Shown: in pieces, positions 1 through 6,998 of the stretch
Layout of the letters: each line of letters starts with the position of its first letter
Numbering within the stretch: position 1 is the first letter of the stretch
Assembly: GCA_036519295.1 (NCBI GenBank)
Contig: DATDLN010000132.1
Span: forward strand, 1-25,465
DNA from: JACVRW01 sp036519295
GTDB taxonomy: Bacteria; Actinomycetota; Thermoleophilia; Solirubrobacterales; Thermoleophilaceae
Reading direction: 5' to 3'
Length of the DNA: 25,465 nt
Notes under the pieces: model-generated
What the model was told of the DNA's origin: nothing
Seen by the model: only the letters and a program-made list of their open reading frames with translations
Database searches by the model: none
Position numbers and translations under genes: made by a program

Positions 1-105
1 GGCAAGCTGGGGCGATGGCTGCAGAAGCCGTTCGGCCTTTCGCGTCGGGCGGCCGACGAGAGCGCCCAAAAAGGCCGCGAGGGCCGTAGCAAGATGCCGA
101 CCTGA
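1..105 (+). CDS. C-terminal tail of an unrecognised protein (5' truncated by window)
   Basis: Frame 1 is open from the first base to a TGA at 103-105 and encodes 34 residues. The tail is basic and charged, ending in SKMPT, and has a GRWLQKPFGL segment near its start. The stop directly abuts the stop codon of convergent menE (TAG complement at 106-108), the same zero-gap tail-to-tail packing seen elsewhere in this window, which supports it being a real gene end. No family can be recognised from so short a tail. It could be a chance open frame, but the exact abutment argues against that. Confidence 0.5.
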   Translation, partial: GKLGRWLQKPFGLSRRAADESAQKGREGRSKMPT

Positions 106-1365
106 CTAGCTTCGGAGCCGGTCGCGAAGCAGCTTTCCGCCAACGTTGCGCGGGAGCGCCTCGACTTCCTCGACGAGTTTGGGCACCTTGTAGGGCTCCA
201 GGCGCTTGCGGCACCAGGCCCGCAGCTCCTCGCCGCTGGCGGGCCGGCGCAGCACAACGAACGCGGTCACCGCCTCGCCCCACTCCGGATCCGACCGCCC
301 CACGACCCCGGCGTCCACGACGGCCGGGTGGGCGAGCAATGCCTGCTCGACCTCGAGCGGCGCCACGTTCTCGCCGCCGGTCACGATCAGCTCCTTCAGC
401 CGGCCCTCGACGTGGAGACGCCCGTCCGCGTCGATGCGGCCGAGGTCGCCTGTGTGGAGCCAGCCGTCGGCGCCGAGCTCCCCTCGGGCGACCATCGGGC
501 CGCGAACCAGGATCTCGCCGTCCGGGGCGATCTCGAGCTCCGCCCCGCGCAGCGCGCGGCCCGGGCTGCCTGCCACGATCTGCGAACAGGTCTCGGTCAT
601 GCCGTAGACCGGCACGAGCGGGATGCCGGTGTCGCGCGCCCACTCGAGCAGGCCCGCCGGGATCGGCCCGCCGCCGAGCGCGATCGCCCGCAGGCCGGGG
701 GCCTCGCGCAGGCCGGCCTCACGAAGGCGCACGAGCATGGTTGGGACGAGCGACGCCAGCGTGACCTCGCCCGCCTCGAGCGCATGCTTCACGCGCGCGA
801 CATCGAAGCGCTCGTGGATGACCGCCGTGGTTCGATTGATCACGGAGCGGATCAGCACGCCGAACCCGCCCACATGGTGCAACGGCAGCGGGCAGAGCCA
901 GCGGTCGTCCGCGTCAACGCCGAGCGCGTCGGCGGATGCAGCCGCGCTGGCGGCATGGTTGGCGTAGGTCAGCTCGACCGCCTTGGGCTCACCCGTCGTG
1001 CCGGAGGTGTGGATCACGGTGTGAACCGCATCCGGATCGATCGTCTCGAGCAGGCCGGCGTCGGTGCCGCGCTCCGCCAATGCGGGCTCCGGCGCCCCCG
1101 GCCGGGCCGGATCGAGGGGCACGAAGACCGCGCCTCGCCGCGGCGCGGCGTGAAGCAACTCGCAGAACTCGAGCCCGGGCGGGAACGCGGTGGCCACGCG
1201 CTCGCCGGGCCGCGCCGCCAGCCGGCGGGCCATCCGGTCGGCCCGCTCGTGCAGCTCCGCGTAGGTGACCGCGCGCCCCGCGACGACGACCGCCGTGTGG
1301 TCGGGGCGGGCGCGCGCCGCGGAAGTCAGCCACTCGTCCAGCGCAACTATCGTACGAGGCCGCAT
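106..1365 (-). CDS. menE: o-succinylbenzoate-CoA ligase (MenE)
   Basis: Adenylate-forming (ANL superfamily) enzyme of 419 aa that activates o-succinylbenzoate to its CoA ester in cytoplasmic menaquinone synthesis. Visible motifs, in order: the P-loop TSGTTGEPK at residues 120-128, YGMTET at 254-259, GWLHTGDLG at 301-309, the hinge GRLKELIVTGGENV from 321, and the catalytic lysine K411 in PRNVGGKLLR. The length is short for the ANL family but normal for actinobacterial MenE. The ATG at 1365 overlaps the divergent menB start inside a CATG, so any menE promoter must lie inside menB. No good Shine-Dalgarno sequence precedes it. The motifs alone would allow another acyl-CoA ligase; placement beside menB, menA and menC makes MenE the strong choice. 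Confidence 0.9.
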   Translation of the reverse strand: MRPRTIVALDEWLTSAARARPDHTAVVVAGRAVTYAELHERADRMARRLAARPGERVATAFPPGLEFCELLHAAPRRGAVFVPLDPARPGAPEPALAERGTDAGLLETIDPDAVHTVIHTSGTTGEPKAVELTYANHAASAAASADALGVDADDRWLCPLPLHHVGGFGVLIRSVINRTTAVIHERFDVARVKHALEAGEVTLASLVPTMLVRLREAGLREAPGLRAIALGGGPIPAGLLEWARDTGIPLVPVYGMTETCSQIVAGSPGRALRGAELEIAPDGEILVRGPMVARGELGADGWLHTGDLGRIDADGRLHVEGRLKELIVTGGENVAPLEVEQALLAHPAVVDAGVVGRSDPEWGEAVTAFVVLRRPASGEELRAWCRKRLEPYKVPKLVEEVEALPRNVGGKLLRDRLRS

Positions 1366-2236
1366 GGCGACCCAGGAGTGGACCGAGCAGCAGGCCCAGC
1401 GCCGCGTCCGGCCCGCCGCCCACTGGCGGCCGGGAGGCGGCGATTACCAGGACATTCGCTACGAGCTGGCGGAGGGCATCGCGAAGATCACGATCGACCG
1501 GCCGAAGGTGCGCAACGCCTTCCGGCCGGAGACCGTCGTCGAGCTCTCGGAGGCATTCGAGCGGGCCCGCGAGGACACCGAGATCGGCGTGATCGTGCTT
1601 ACCGGCGAGGGTCCGCTCGCCTTCTGCTCCGGGGGCGACCAGCGCGTGCGCGGCGACGCCGGCTACGTCGCTGCGGGGGCGACCGTGGGGCGTTTCCACG
1701 TGACCGACCTGCACCTGCAGATGCGGCGCCTGCCGAAGCCGGTCGTCGCGATGGTCGCCGGCTACGCGATCGGCGGTGGCCACGTGCTGCACGTCGTCTG
1801 CGACCTCACCATCGCGGCCGACAACGCCCGGTTCGGCCAGACCGGCCCCCAGGTCGGGAGCTTCGACGGCGGCTTCGGCGCCAGCCTGCTGGCTGCTCAG
1901 GTCGGCCCCAAGAAGGCCAAGGAGATCTGGTTCCTGTGCCGCCAGTACACGGCGGCCGAGGCGCTCGACATGGGCCTCGTGAACACCGTCGTCCCGCTCG
2001 AGGAGCTCGAGGAGGCGACTGTCCGCTGGTGCCGCGAGATGCTCGCCCTGTCGCCATTCTCCCTGCGGCTGCTGAAGGCGAGCTTCAATGCCGCGGAGGA
2101 CGGGCTGGCCGGAATCCAGCAGCTCGCCCACGACGCCAACCTGCTCTTCTACATGAGCGAGGAGGCGCAGGAGGGGCGCGACGCGTACAGGGAGAAGCGG
2201 GCGCCCGACTTCGGGAAGTTCCCGAAGCGACCGTGA
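1364..2236 (+). CDS. menB: 1,4-dihydroxy-2-naphthoyl-CoA synthase (MenB)
   Basis: Crotonase-fold enzyme of 290 aa that cyclises o-succinylbenzoyl-CoA to DHNA-CoA. Family hallmarks are FCSGGDQ at 87-93, the oxyanion-hole YAIGGGH at 134-140, GQTGPQVGSFDGG at 158-170 and a C-terminal EEAQEGRDAYREKRAPDF. The ATG at 1364 is chosen because a GAGG lies 4 bases upstream and the resulting N-terminus matches family length (E. coli about 285 aa). The frame is open further upstream, but that stretch is antisense to menE. G161 in QTG marks the bicarbonate-dependent type I class, whereas mycobacterial MenB carries Asp there. The gene is first in a menB-menA-menC operon and its stop overlaps the menA start in GTGA. 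Confidence 0.95.
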   Translation: MATQEWTEQQAQRRVRPAAHWRPGGGDYQDIRYELAEGIAKITIDRPKVRNAFRPETVVELSEAFERAREDTEIGVIVLTGEGPLAFCSGGDQRVRGDAGYVAAGATVGRFHVTDLHLQMRRLPKPVVAMVAGYAIGGGHVLHVVCDLTIAADNARFGQTGPQVGSFDGGFGASLLAAQVGPKKAKEIWFLCRQYTAAEALDMGLVNTVVPLEELEEATVRWCREMLALSPFSLRLLKASFNAAEDGLAGIQQLAHDANLLFYMSEEAQEGRDAYREKRAPDFGKFPKRP

Positions 2237-3135
2237 GCCGGGCGCCGGCCGCGGTCCCGCGCGGCACCCTCCGCCTCTGGCTGCTGGCGGCGCGCCCGCG
2301 CACGCTTCCGGCCGCGATCTCGCCCGTGCTGGTGGGCACGGCGCTCGCCGGCTCCGAGGACGTCTTCCGCGCGCTGCCCTTCATAGCCGCGCTCGTCGGC
2401 AGCGTGTTCATCCAGATCGGCACCAACCTGTCGAACGACTACTCGGACGCCCGCCGGGGGGCGGACGCCGAGGACCGGCTCGGCCCTGTGCGGGTGACGG
2501 CCGGCGGATTGATGCCGCCAAAGCGCGTCCTGGTGGGCACCTACGTCGCCTTCGGCATAGCGGTGGCCGCCGGGCTCTACCTGGCGGCAGTGGCGGGCTG
2601 GGAGCTGCTGGCGGTGGGCGCGGCGTCGATACTCGCCGGCGTCCTCTACACGGGAGGTCCCCGCCCGTACGGCTACGAGGGCCTGGGCGAGCTGTTCGTA
2701 TTCCTCTTCTTCGGCATCGTGGCCGTGGCCGGCTCGTACTTCGTGCAAACGGAGGAGCTGCGCTGGGAGGCCTTCGCGCTTGCGGTGCCGGTCGGACTGC
2801 TGGCGGCGGCGATCCTGGTGGTGAACAACATCCGCGACATCGACACCGATCGGCGGGCGGGCAAGCGGACGCTGGCGGTGAAGCTCGGCCGGCAGCGAGC
2901 GCGCAGGCTGTTCGGCGCGATGGTCGTGTCGTCATTCGCCGTGCCGGTGGCCCTCGTCGCGCCGCTTTCGCCCTGGGTTCTGCTCGCGCTTGCGGCGATG
3001 CCGCTCGTGCCGCCGCTCCTCCGCACGGTTTCGATTCGGAGCGACGGAGTCGCGCTGAACCAGGCGCTCGCCGGGACCGGCCGACTGCTGGCGGTTTTCT
3101 CGGTGCTGCTCGCCGTCGGCGTGCTGTTGTCGTGA
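2233..3135 (+). CDS. menA: 1,4-dihydroxy-2-naphthoate polyprenyltransferase (MenA)
   Basis: Integral membrane prenyltransferase of the UbiA superfamily, 300 aa, that attaches the polyprenyl tail to DHNA to give demethylmenaquinone. Both Mg-diphosphate motifs are present: NLSNDYSDARRGAD (N65 to D78, with D69 and D72) and NNIRDIDTDRRAGKRTL (from N198, with D202, D204, D206). Several hydrophobic segments alternate with these loops (for example around 45-62, 100-140, 153-170, 182-198, 228-262 and 282-299). The GTG at 2233 overlaps the menB stop by 4 bp, and the TGA at 3133-3135 overlaps the menC GTG in the same way, so translation of menB, menA and menC is probably coupled. UbiA relatives act on other aromatics, but the men context settles the substrate. 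Confidence 0.94.
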   Translation: MSRAPAAVPRGTLRLWLLAARPRTLPAAISPVLVGTALAGSEDVFRALPFIAALVGSVFIQIGTNLSNDYSDARRGADAEDRLGPVRVTAGGLMPPKRVLVGTYVAFGIAVAAGLYLAAVAGWELLAVGAASILAGVLYTGGPRPYGYEGLGELFVFLFFGIVAVAGSYFVQTEELRWEAFALAVPVGLLAAAILVVNNIRDIDTDRRAGKRTLAVKLGRQRARRLFGAMVVSSFAVPVALVAPLSPWVLLALAAMPLVPPLLRTVSIRSDGVALNQALAGTGRLLAVFSVLLAVGVLLS

Positions 3136-4139
3136 AGCGCACCCTGCTCCGGCTCGCGATCCCGTTCAGGCGGCCGTTCGTGACCTCGAGCGGCGTGGTG
3201 AGCGCGCGCGAACTCCTGCTGCTGCGTCTCGAGCACCCGGACGGCGCTGCGGGCTTCGGCGAGGCGGCGCCGTTCGAGCCCTACGACGGCGTGCCGATCG
3301 AGCGTGCCGTCGCGGCGCTCAGCGGCGGCGCTGGGCGGCGCCCGCCACAGGCACGCGCTGCGGAGGAGATCGCCCGGCTCGATCTCCAGGCGCGACGCGA
3401 CGGGCGTCCCCTGGCCGAGCCCGCGAAGGACTCGCTCGCTGTGAACCTCACGCTCGGCGGGGGGCCGCCGGAGGAGGTGGCCGCGGCCGCCCGGGCGGGC
3501 CTGCGCGACGGCTACGCCTCCTTCAAGCTCAAGGTCGGGCTCCCGGACGACGCCGACCGCGTGGCGGCGGTGCGAAACGCCGTGGGACCGTGGCCGGCGG
3601 TGCGCGTCGACGCCAACGGCGCCTGGTCGGTCGACGAGGCGGTGCAGTCGATCCGCGCGATCGAGGACCACGACCTCGAGTTCGTCGAGCAGCCCTGCGC
3701 CACGCTCGAGGAGCTCGCCCAGGTGCGCCAGCGGGTCTCCACCCCGATCGCGGCCGACGAGCCCGTCGCGACTGCCGAGGACGTCGAGCGGGCGATCGAG
3801 CTCGAGGCCTGCGACGTGGTGAACGTCAAGCTCGCGGGGAGCGGCGGCTTCCGCCCCGCGCGACGGGCGCTGCACACCGCCCGCGGCGGCGGCCTGGGCG
3901 CCTTCCTGTCGAGCACGATGGACGGCCCCTGGGGGATCGCGGCCGCCCTGCAGCTCGCGGCGGCGGAGAACCTCTCGCTCGCCTGCGGCCTGGCCACGCT
4001 CGACCTCTTCGACGCCCGGATCGCCTCGGCGCTCGAGCCGCCGCGGCGCGGCACGCTGAAGGTGCCGGCGGGGCCGGGGTTGGGGGTTGCCGTGGACGAG
4101 GAGGCTTTGGCCGAGGTGACCGTCGAGGTGCTGGGGTGA
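3132..4139 (+). CDS. menC: o-succinylbenzoate synthase (MenC), enolase superfamily
   Basis: Dehydrates SHCHC to o-succinylbenzoate. The 335-aa protein has an N-terminal capping domain (about 1-100) and a barrel with the full enolase-superfamily set: K132 and K134 in FKLKVG, metal ligands D160 (VDANGAW), E186 (EQP) and D209 (ADEP), and K233 (NVKLAGSGG). Spacing closely matches E. coli MenC (K131, K133, D161, E190, D213, K235, from memory). The C-terminal LSSTMDGPWGIAAALQLA segment is also family-like. The GTG start at 3132 overlaps the menA stop by 4 bp. Dipeptide epimerases and N-acylamino acid racemases share these residues; position in the men operon decides for MenC, though promiscuous activity is possible. 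Confidence 0.9.
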   Translation: MKRTLLRLAIPFRRPFVTSSGVVSARELLLLRLEHPDGAAGFGEAAPFEPYDGVPIERAVAALSGGAGRRPPQARAAEEIARLDLQARRDGRPLAEPAKDSLAVNLTLGGGPPEEVAAAARAGLRDGYASFKLKVGLPDDADRVAAVRNAVGPWPAVRVDANGAWSVDEAVQSIRAIEDHDLEFVEQPCATLEELAQVRQRVSTPIAADEPVATAEDVERAIELEACDVVNVKLAGSGGFRPARRALHTARGGGLGAFLSSTMDGPWGIAAALQLAAAENLSLACGLATLDLFDARIASALEPPRRGTLKVPAGPGLGVAVDEEALAEVTVEVLG

Positions 4140-4203
4140 GGGCCCCGTCACGGCCAGGCGTCCCGGGGGGTCGGGCACATTTCGGGAAAATCCGTCCGGT
4201 TTC

Positions 4204-4612
4204 GTGACCAACCCCCTCACCCCAGCGCTCTCGGAAGGTCCTCCCGCGAGCCGATACCGGGAGGCCCTCGCCAAGCGACCGATGCTCCAGGCCGCGTACC
4301 GGCAAGCGTTCGTCGACAACGGGCTCGACGCCCTGGTCCTCCCCACCACACCCCTGCCGGCGAGGCAAATCGGCCAGGACGAGACCGTTGAGCTGAACGG
4401 GCGGCCGGTACCGACCTTCTTCACCTACATCCGTCACACGGATCCCGGCGCCGGGGCCGGCATCCCCGGGCTGAGCCTCCCGGCCGGCCTCACGCGAGAC
4501 GGCCTCCCGGTGGGTCTGGAGCTCGACGGCCCGGCGGGGCGATCGGGCGCTGCCGGCGATCGGCCTGGCCGTCGAAGAGGAGCTCGGATCCCTCCCGGCC
4601 CCCACGCCGTAG
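4204..4612 (+). pseudogene. Amidase C-terminal remnant with frameshift
   Basis: From about 4249 the + strand encodes the last quarter of an amidase-signature-family enzyme. The series GLDALVLPTTPLPA, DETVELNGRPVPTF, AGIPGLSLPAGLT and GLPVGLELDGPAG is typical of the family's C-terminus. After GPAG (codon 4537-4539) the frame breaks at about 4540. The continuation DRALPAIGLAVEEELG resumes in another frame (4541 onwards) and ends at TAG 4610-4612. A full-length amidase is near 450-500 aa, so roughly three quarters are missing upstream, where menC ends at 4139. The relic stop directly abuts the menH stop (4613). It is almost certainly non-functional: no catalytic Lys-Ser-Ser region remains. The GTG at 4204 is nominal. 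Confidence 0.85.
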
Positions 4613-5335
4613 CTACCGGAAGCCGTCGAGGAAATCCACGATCAGCCGCGCCACCTCCTCCGGCTGCTGCAGCTGCGGCGCATGGCCCGCCTCGGCCACG
4701 ATCGCCGCCCGCCCCCGTGGCGCGGTCTCGGCGATTCGGCGCGCCGCGCGCACGTAGCCGTCGTCGCGGGCGCCCGCGATCGCCAGGACGGGGAGATCGA
4801 GGCGGAGCAGGTCGTGCCAGACCGGCTCGAGCACGCCCTGGCCGGCGGTTCGGAGCAGCAGGGCGAGCGAGGCGGGGTCGTGGCTGAGGCGGCCGGGCCG
4901 CTGCTGCTCGACGAGGGCCTCGGCCTGGTCGGCGAACAGCGGCTGGCGCTCCCAGACGCCCACCACGTCCTCCATCGGTGACGCCTCGATCCAGGCCGCC
5001 AGGCGCTCGTCGGCCTCCGCCCGGGCGGTGCGCGCCGGCGGATCGTCGATCCCGGCGGTGGTGCTCACCGTCACGAGGCCCGCGTGGCGGCCCGGCTCGC
5101 GCAGGACCGCCCTGAGCGCGAGGCGACCGCCCAGCGAGTATCCGACCAGTACGGGCGAGACGTCCGGGGTCGAGGCGTGTTCCGGCGAGGCAGCCGCCGC
5201 TATCTCCCGCAGCCGTCCCTCGAAAGTGTGCTCACGGTGGTCGAGCAGGGTGCTCGGATAGCGTTCGGGGAGGAGCTCCGCGACGGGCCGCCAGGCGTCG
5301 CCACGCTGCATGAAGCCCGGGATGAAGACCACCAT
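4613..5335 (-). CDS. menH: 2-succinyl-6-hydroxy-2,4-cyclohexadiene-1-carboxylate synthase (MenH)
   Basis: Alpha/beta hydrolase-fold enzyme of 240 aa that eliminates pyruvate from SEPHCHC, the step after MenD. The nucleophile elbow GYSLGGR has S67. The triad is completed by D191 or D192 in GARDDGYV and by H218 in EAGHAPQLQQPEEV. The WERQPLF segment at 128-134 is characteristic of MenH rather than of generic hydrolases. The ATG at 5335 is preferred over a GTG at 5365 because the protein proper begins VVFIPGF and the longer version runs deeper into divergent menD. Even so, the start overlaps the start of menD by 14-26 bp. The stop TAG abuts the amidase relic. Confidence in the fold is very high, and in MenH high from motif plus context. 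Confidence 0.88.
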   Translation of the reverse strand: MVVFIPGFMQRGDAWRPVAELLPERYPSTLLDHREHTFEGRLREIAAAASPEHASTPDVSPVLVGYSLGGRLALRAVLREPGRHAGLVTVSTTAGIDDPPARTARAEADERLAAWIEASPMEDVVGVWERQPLFADQAEALVEQQRPGRLSHDPASLALLLRTAGQGVLEPVWHDLLRLDLPVLAIAGARDDGYVRAARRIAETAPRGRAAIVAEAGHAPQLQQPEEVARLIVDFLDGFR

Positions 5336-6998
5336 CTCGCTGCAGATAATCCCTATCAACCGCACCTACGCGCCGCTCCAGGCGTTCGTCGACGAGCTGG
5401 TGCGGTGCGGCATGCGGCACGCCGTGACGTGCCCCGGCTCGCGCAACGCGCCGCTGATACTCACGCTGGCCGGTCACCCCGGCATCGAAGCCGTCTCCGT
5501 GATCGACGAGCGCTCCGCCGGCTTCGTGGCGGTGGGGCTGGCCAAGGCGAGCGGGCACCCGGTGGCCGTGACCTGCACGTCCGGCACCGCGGCCACCAAC
5601 CTCCACCCCGCCGTCGCCGAGGCATGGGAGGCGCGTGTGCCCCTGATCGTGCTCACCGCCGACCGTCCGCCGGAGCTGCGCGGCGTAGGCGCCGGACAGG
5701 CGATCGACCAGCTGAACCTCTACGGCAGTGCGGCCAAGTGGTTCGTCGAGGTGGGCACCCACGAGCCCGGGCGTGAGACCGCCATCCACCACCGCGCCCT
5801 CGGCTGCCGCGCATACTGGACCGCCGGCGGGGGGCGACCCGGGCCCGTGCACCTGAACTTCCCACTCAGGGAGCCTCTGGCGCCGGTGGCCGAGGAGCTG
5901 CCGGCCGCCGACTGGTCCGGCCGCGAGGACGGACGCCCCTGGACGGAGCTCCGCCAGCACGCGAGCGCGCCACACGCGGACGACGTGCACTCACTCGCCT
6001 CGCGCATCGCCGCGACGCCTCGTGGCGCGATCGTCTGCGGCCCGACTTCGGAGAAGGTGGCCGAACCCGCCGCCCGGCTCGCCGCCGGGGCGGGCTGGCC
6101 GCTCTTGGCGGAGCCGACCTCGGGCGCACGCTGCGGCGACCACGACCGCTCGCACGTGGTCGCCCACTACGACGTGCTGCTCCGGGTGGAGCCGTTCGCC
6201 CGCGATCACGTGCCCGAGCTGGTCCTGCGGGTGGGCGACACGCCGACGTCGAAGCCGCTGCGCGCGTGGCTCGCGGGCGCCCCGCAGGTGGTGCTCGACC
6301 CACACGCCGCCTGGAACGAGCCGACCCGCCGCGCCGAGCTCCTGCTGCACGCGGCCGCCGCTCCGGCGCTCGACGCGCTGGCCGCGGCGCTCGAGGTGCG
6401 GACCATGGAACGCGATCCGGCCTGGCTCGCATCCTGGCGCGCGGCCGACGCGCTCGTGCCGCCCGCCCTGGCCGAGGCGCCCGACCCGTTCGAGCCCAAG
6501 GTGCTCGCCGGCCTCGAGCCGGAGCTGCCCGAGGAGGCGCTCGTCTGGGTCAGCTCGTCGATGCCGATCCGAGATGTCGAGGCGTACTTCCCCCAGTCGC
6601 CGAAGCGCCTGCGCTTCCTCGCCAACCGGGGCGCCAACGGGATCGACGGCGTTGTCTCCTCGGCGCTCGGCGCGGCGCTCGGAAGCGGCCGCCCCACCTG
6701 GCTGCTTACGGGCGAACTGGCGCTGCTACACGACGTCGGGGGCCTGCTCGCCGCGCGCCGCGCCGGGGTCGACCTGCGGATCGTCTGCCTTAACAACGGC
6801 GGCGGGGCGATCTTCGACTTTCTGCCGGTGGCTGAGCACGCTGACCCGGCGCTCTACGAGGAGCACATAGCCACGCCCGCCGGCGTCGACCTCGCGCAGC
6901 TGGCGCCGGGGCTGACCGAGGTCCGCACCGACCGCGCGGAGAACGTCGCGCTCCACCGTGAGGTGGTGGACCGCGTGGCCCGGGCGCTCACGGCGTAG
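5322..6998 (+). CDS. menD: SEPHCHC synthase (MenD)
   Basis: Thiamine-diphosphate enzyme joining isochorismate and 2-oxoglutarate, the first committed step of the pathway. The protein is 558 aa from the ATG at 5322; another in-frame ATG at 5310 would add four residues. CPGSRNAPL at 37-45 and IDERSAGF at 61-68 (catalytic E63) begin the pyrimidine-binding half. TGELALLHD with LNNGGGAIFDFLP forms the diphosphate/Mg site near the C-terminus. The usual GD of that motif is GE here (E465). No start codon occurs between 5322 and the conserved NRTYAPLQAFVDEL, so overlap with the divergent menH start is unavoidable. No clear Shine-Dalgarno sequence is visible. The last 11 bp overlap the end of the convergent MCE operon. 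Confidence 0.94.
   Translation: MKTTISLQIIPINRTYAPLQAFVDELVRCGMRHAVTCPGSRNAPLILTLAGHPGIEAVSVIDERSAGFVAVGLAKASGHPVAVTCTSGTAATNLHPAVAEAWEARVPLIVLTADRPPELRGVGAGQAIDQLNLYGSAAKWFVEVGTHEPGRETAIHHRALGCRAYWTAGGGRPGPVHLNFPLREPLAPVAEELPAADWSGREDGRPWTELRQHASAPHADDVHSLASRIAATPRGAIVCGPTSEKVAEPAARLAAGAGWPLLAEPTSGARCGDHDRSHVVAHYDVLLRVEPFARDHVPELVLRVGDTPTSKPLRAWLAGAPQVVLDPHAAWNEPTRRAELLLHAAAAPALDALAAALEVRTMERDPAWLASWRAADALVPPALAEAPDPFEPKVLAGLEPELPEEALVWVSSSMPIRDVEAYFPQSPKRLRFLANRGANGIDGVVSSALGAALGSGRPTWLLTGELALLHDVGGLLAARRAGVDLRIVCLNNGGGAIFDFLPVAEHADPALYEEHIATPAGVDLAQLAPGLTEVRTDRAENVALHREVVDRVARALTA

Noticed and set aside
328..2232. A continuous + strand frame running from inside menE through menB into menA, which would make a 935-aa fusion
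   Set aside because: Only the portion from the GTG at 2233 is MenA-like; the earlier part is antisense to menE and out of frame with menB.
3132..4139. Dipeptide epimerase or N-acylamino acid racemase instead of MenC
   Set aside because: The catalytic residues are shared by these enzymes, but the gene is translationally coupled to menA in a men operon; promiscuity remains possible.
4613..4887. Continuation of the amidase-fragment frame across menH
   Set aside because: Amidase similarity stops in this frame at about 4540 and resumes in another frame ending at 4612; the rest is a Pro/Arg/Ala-rich shadow of menH.
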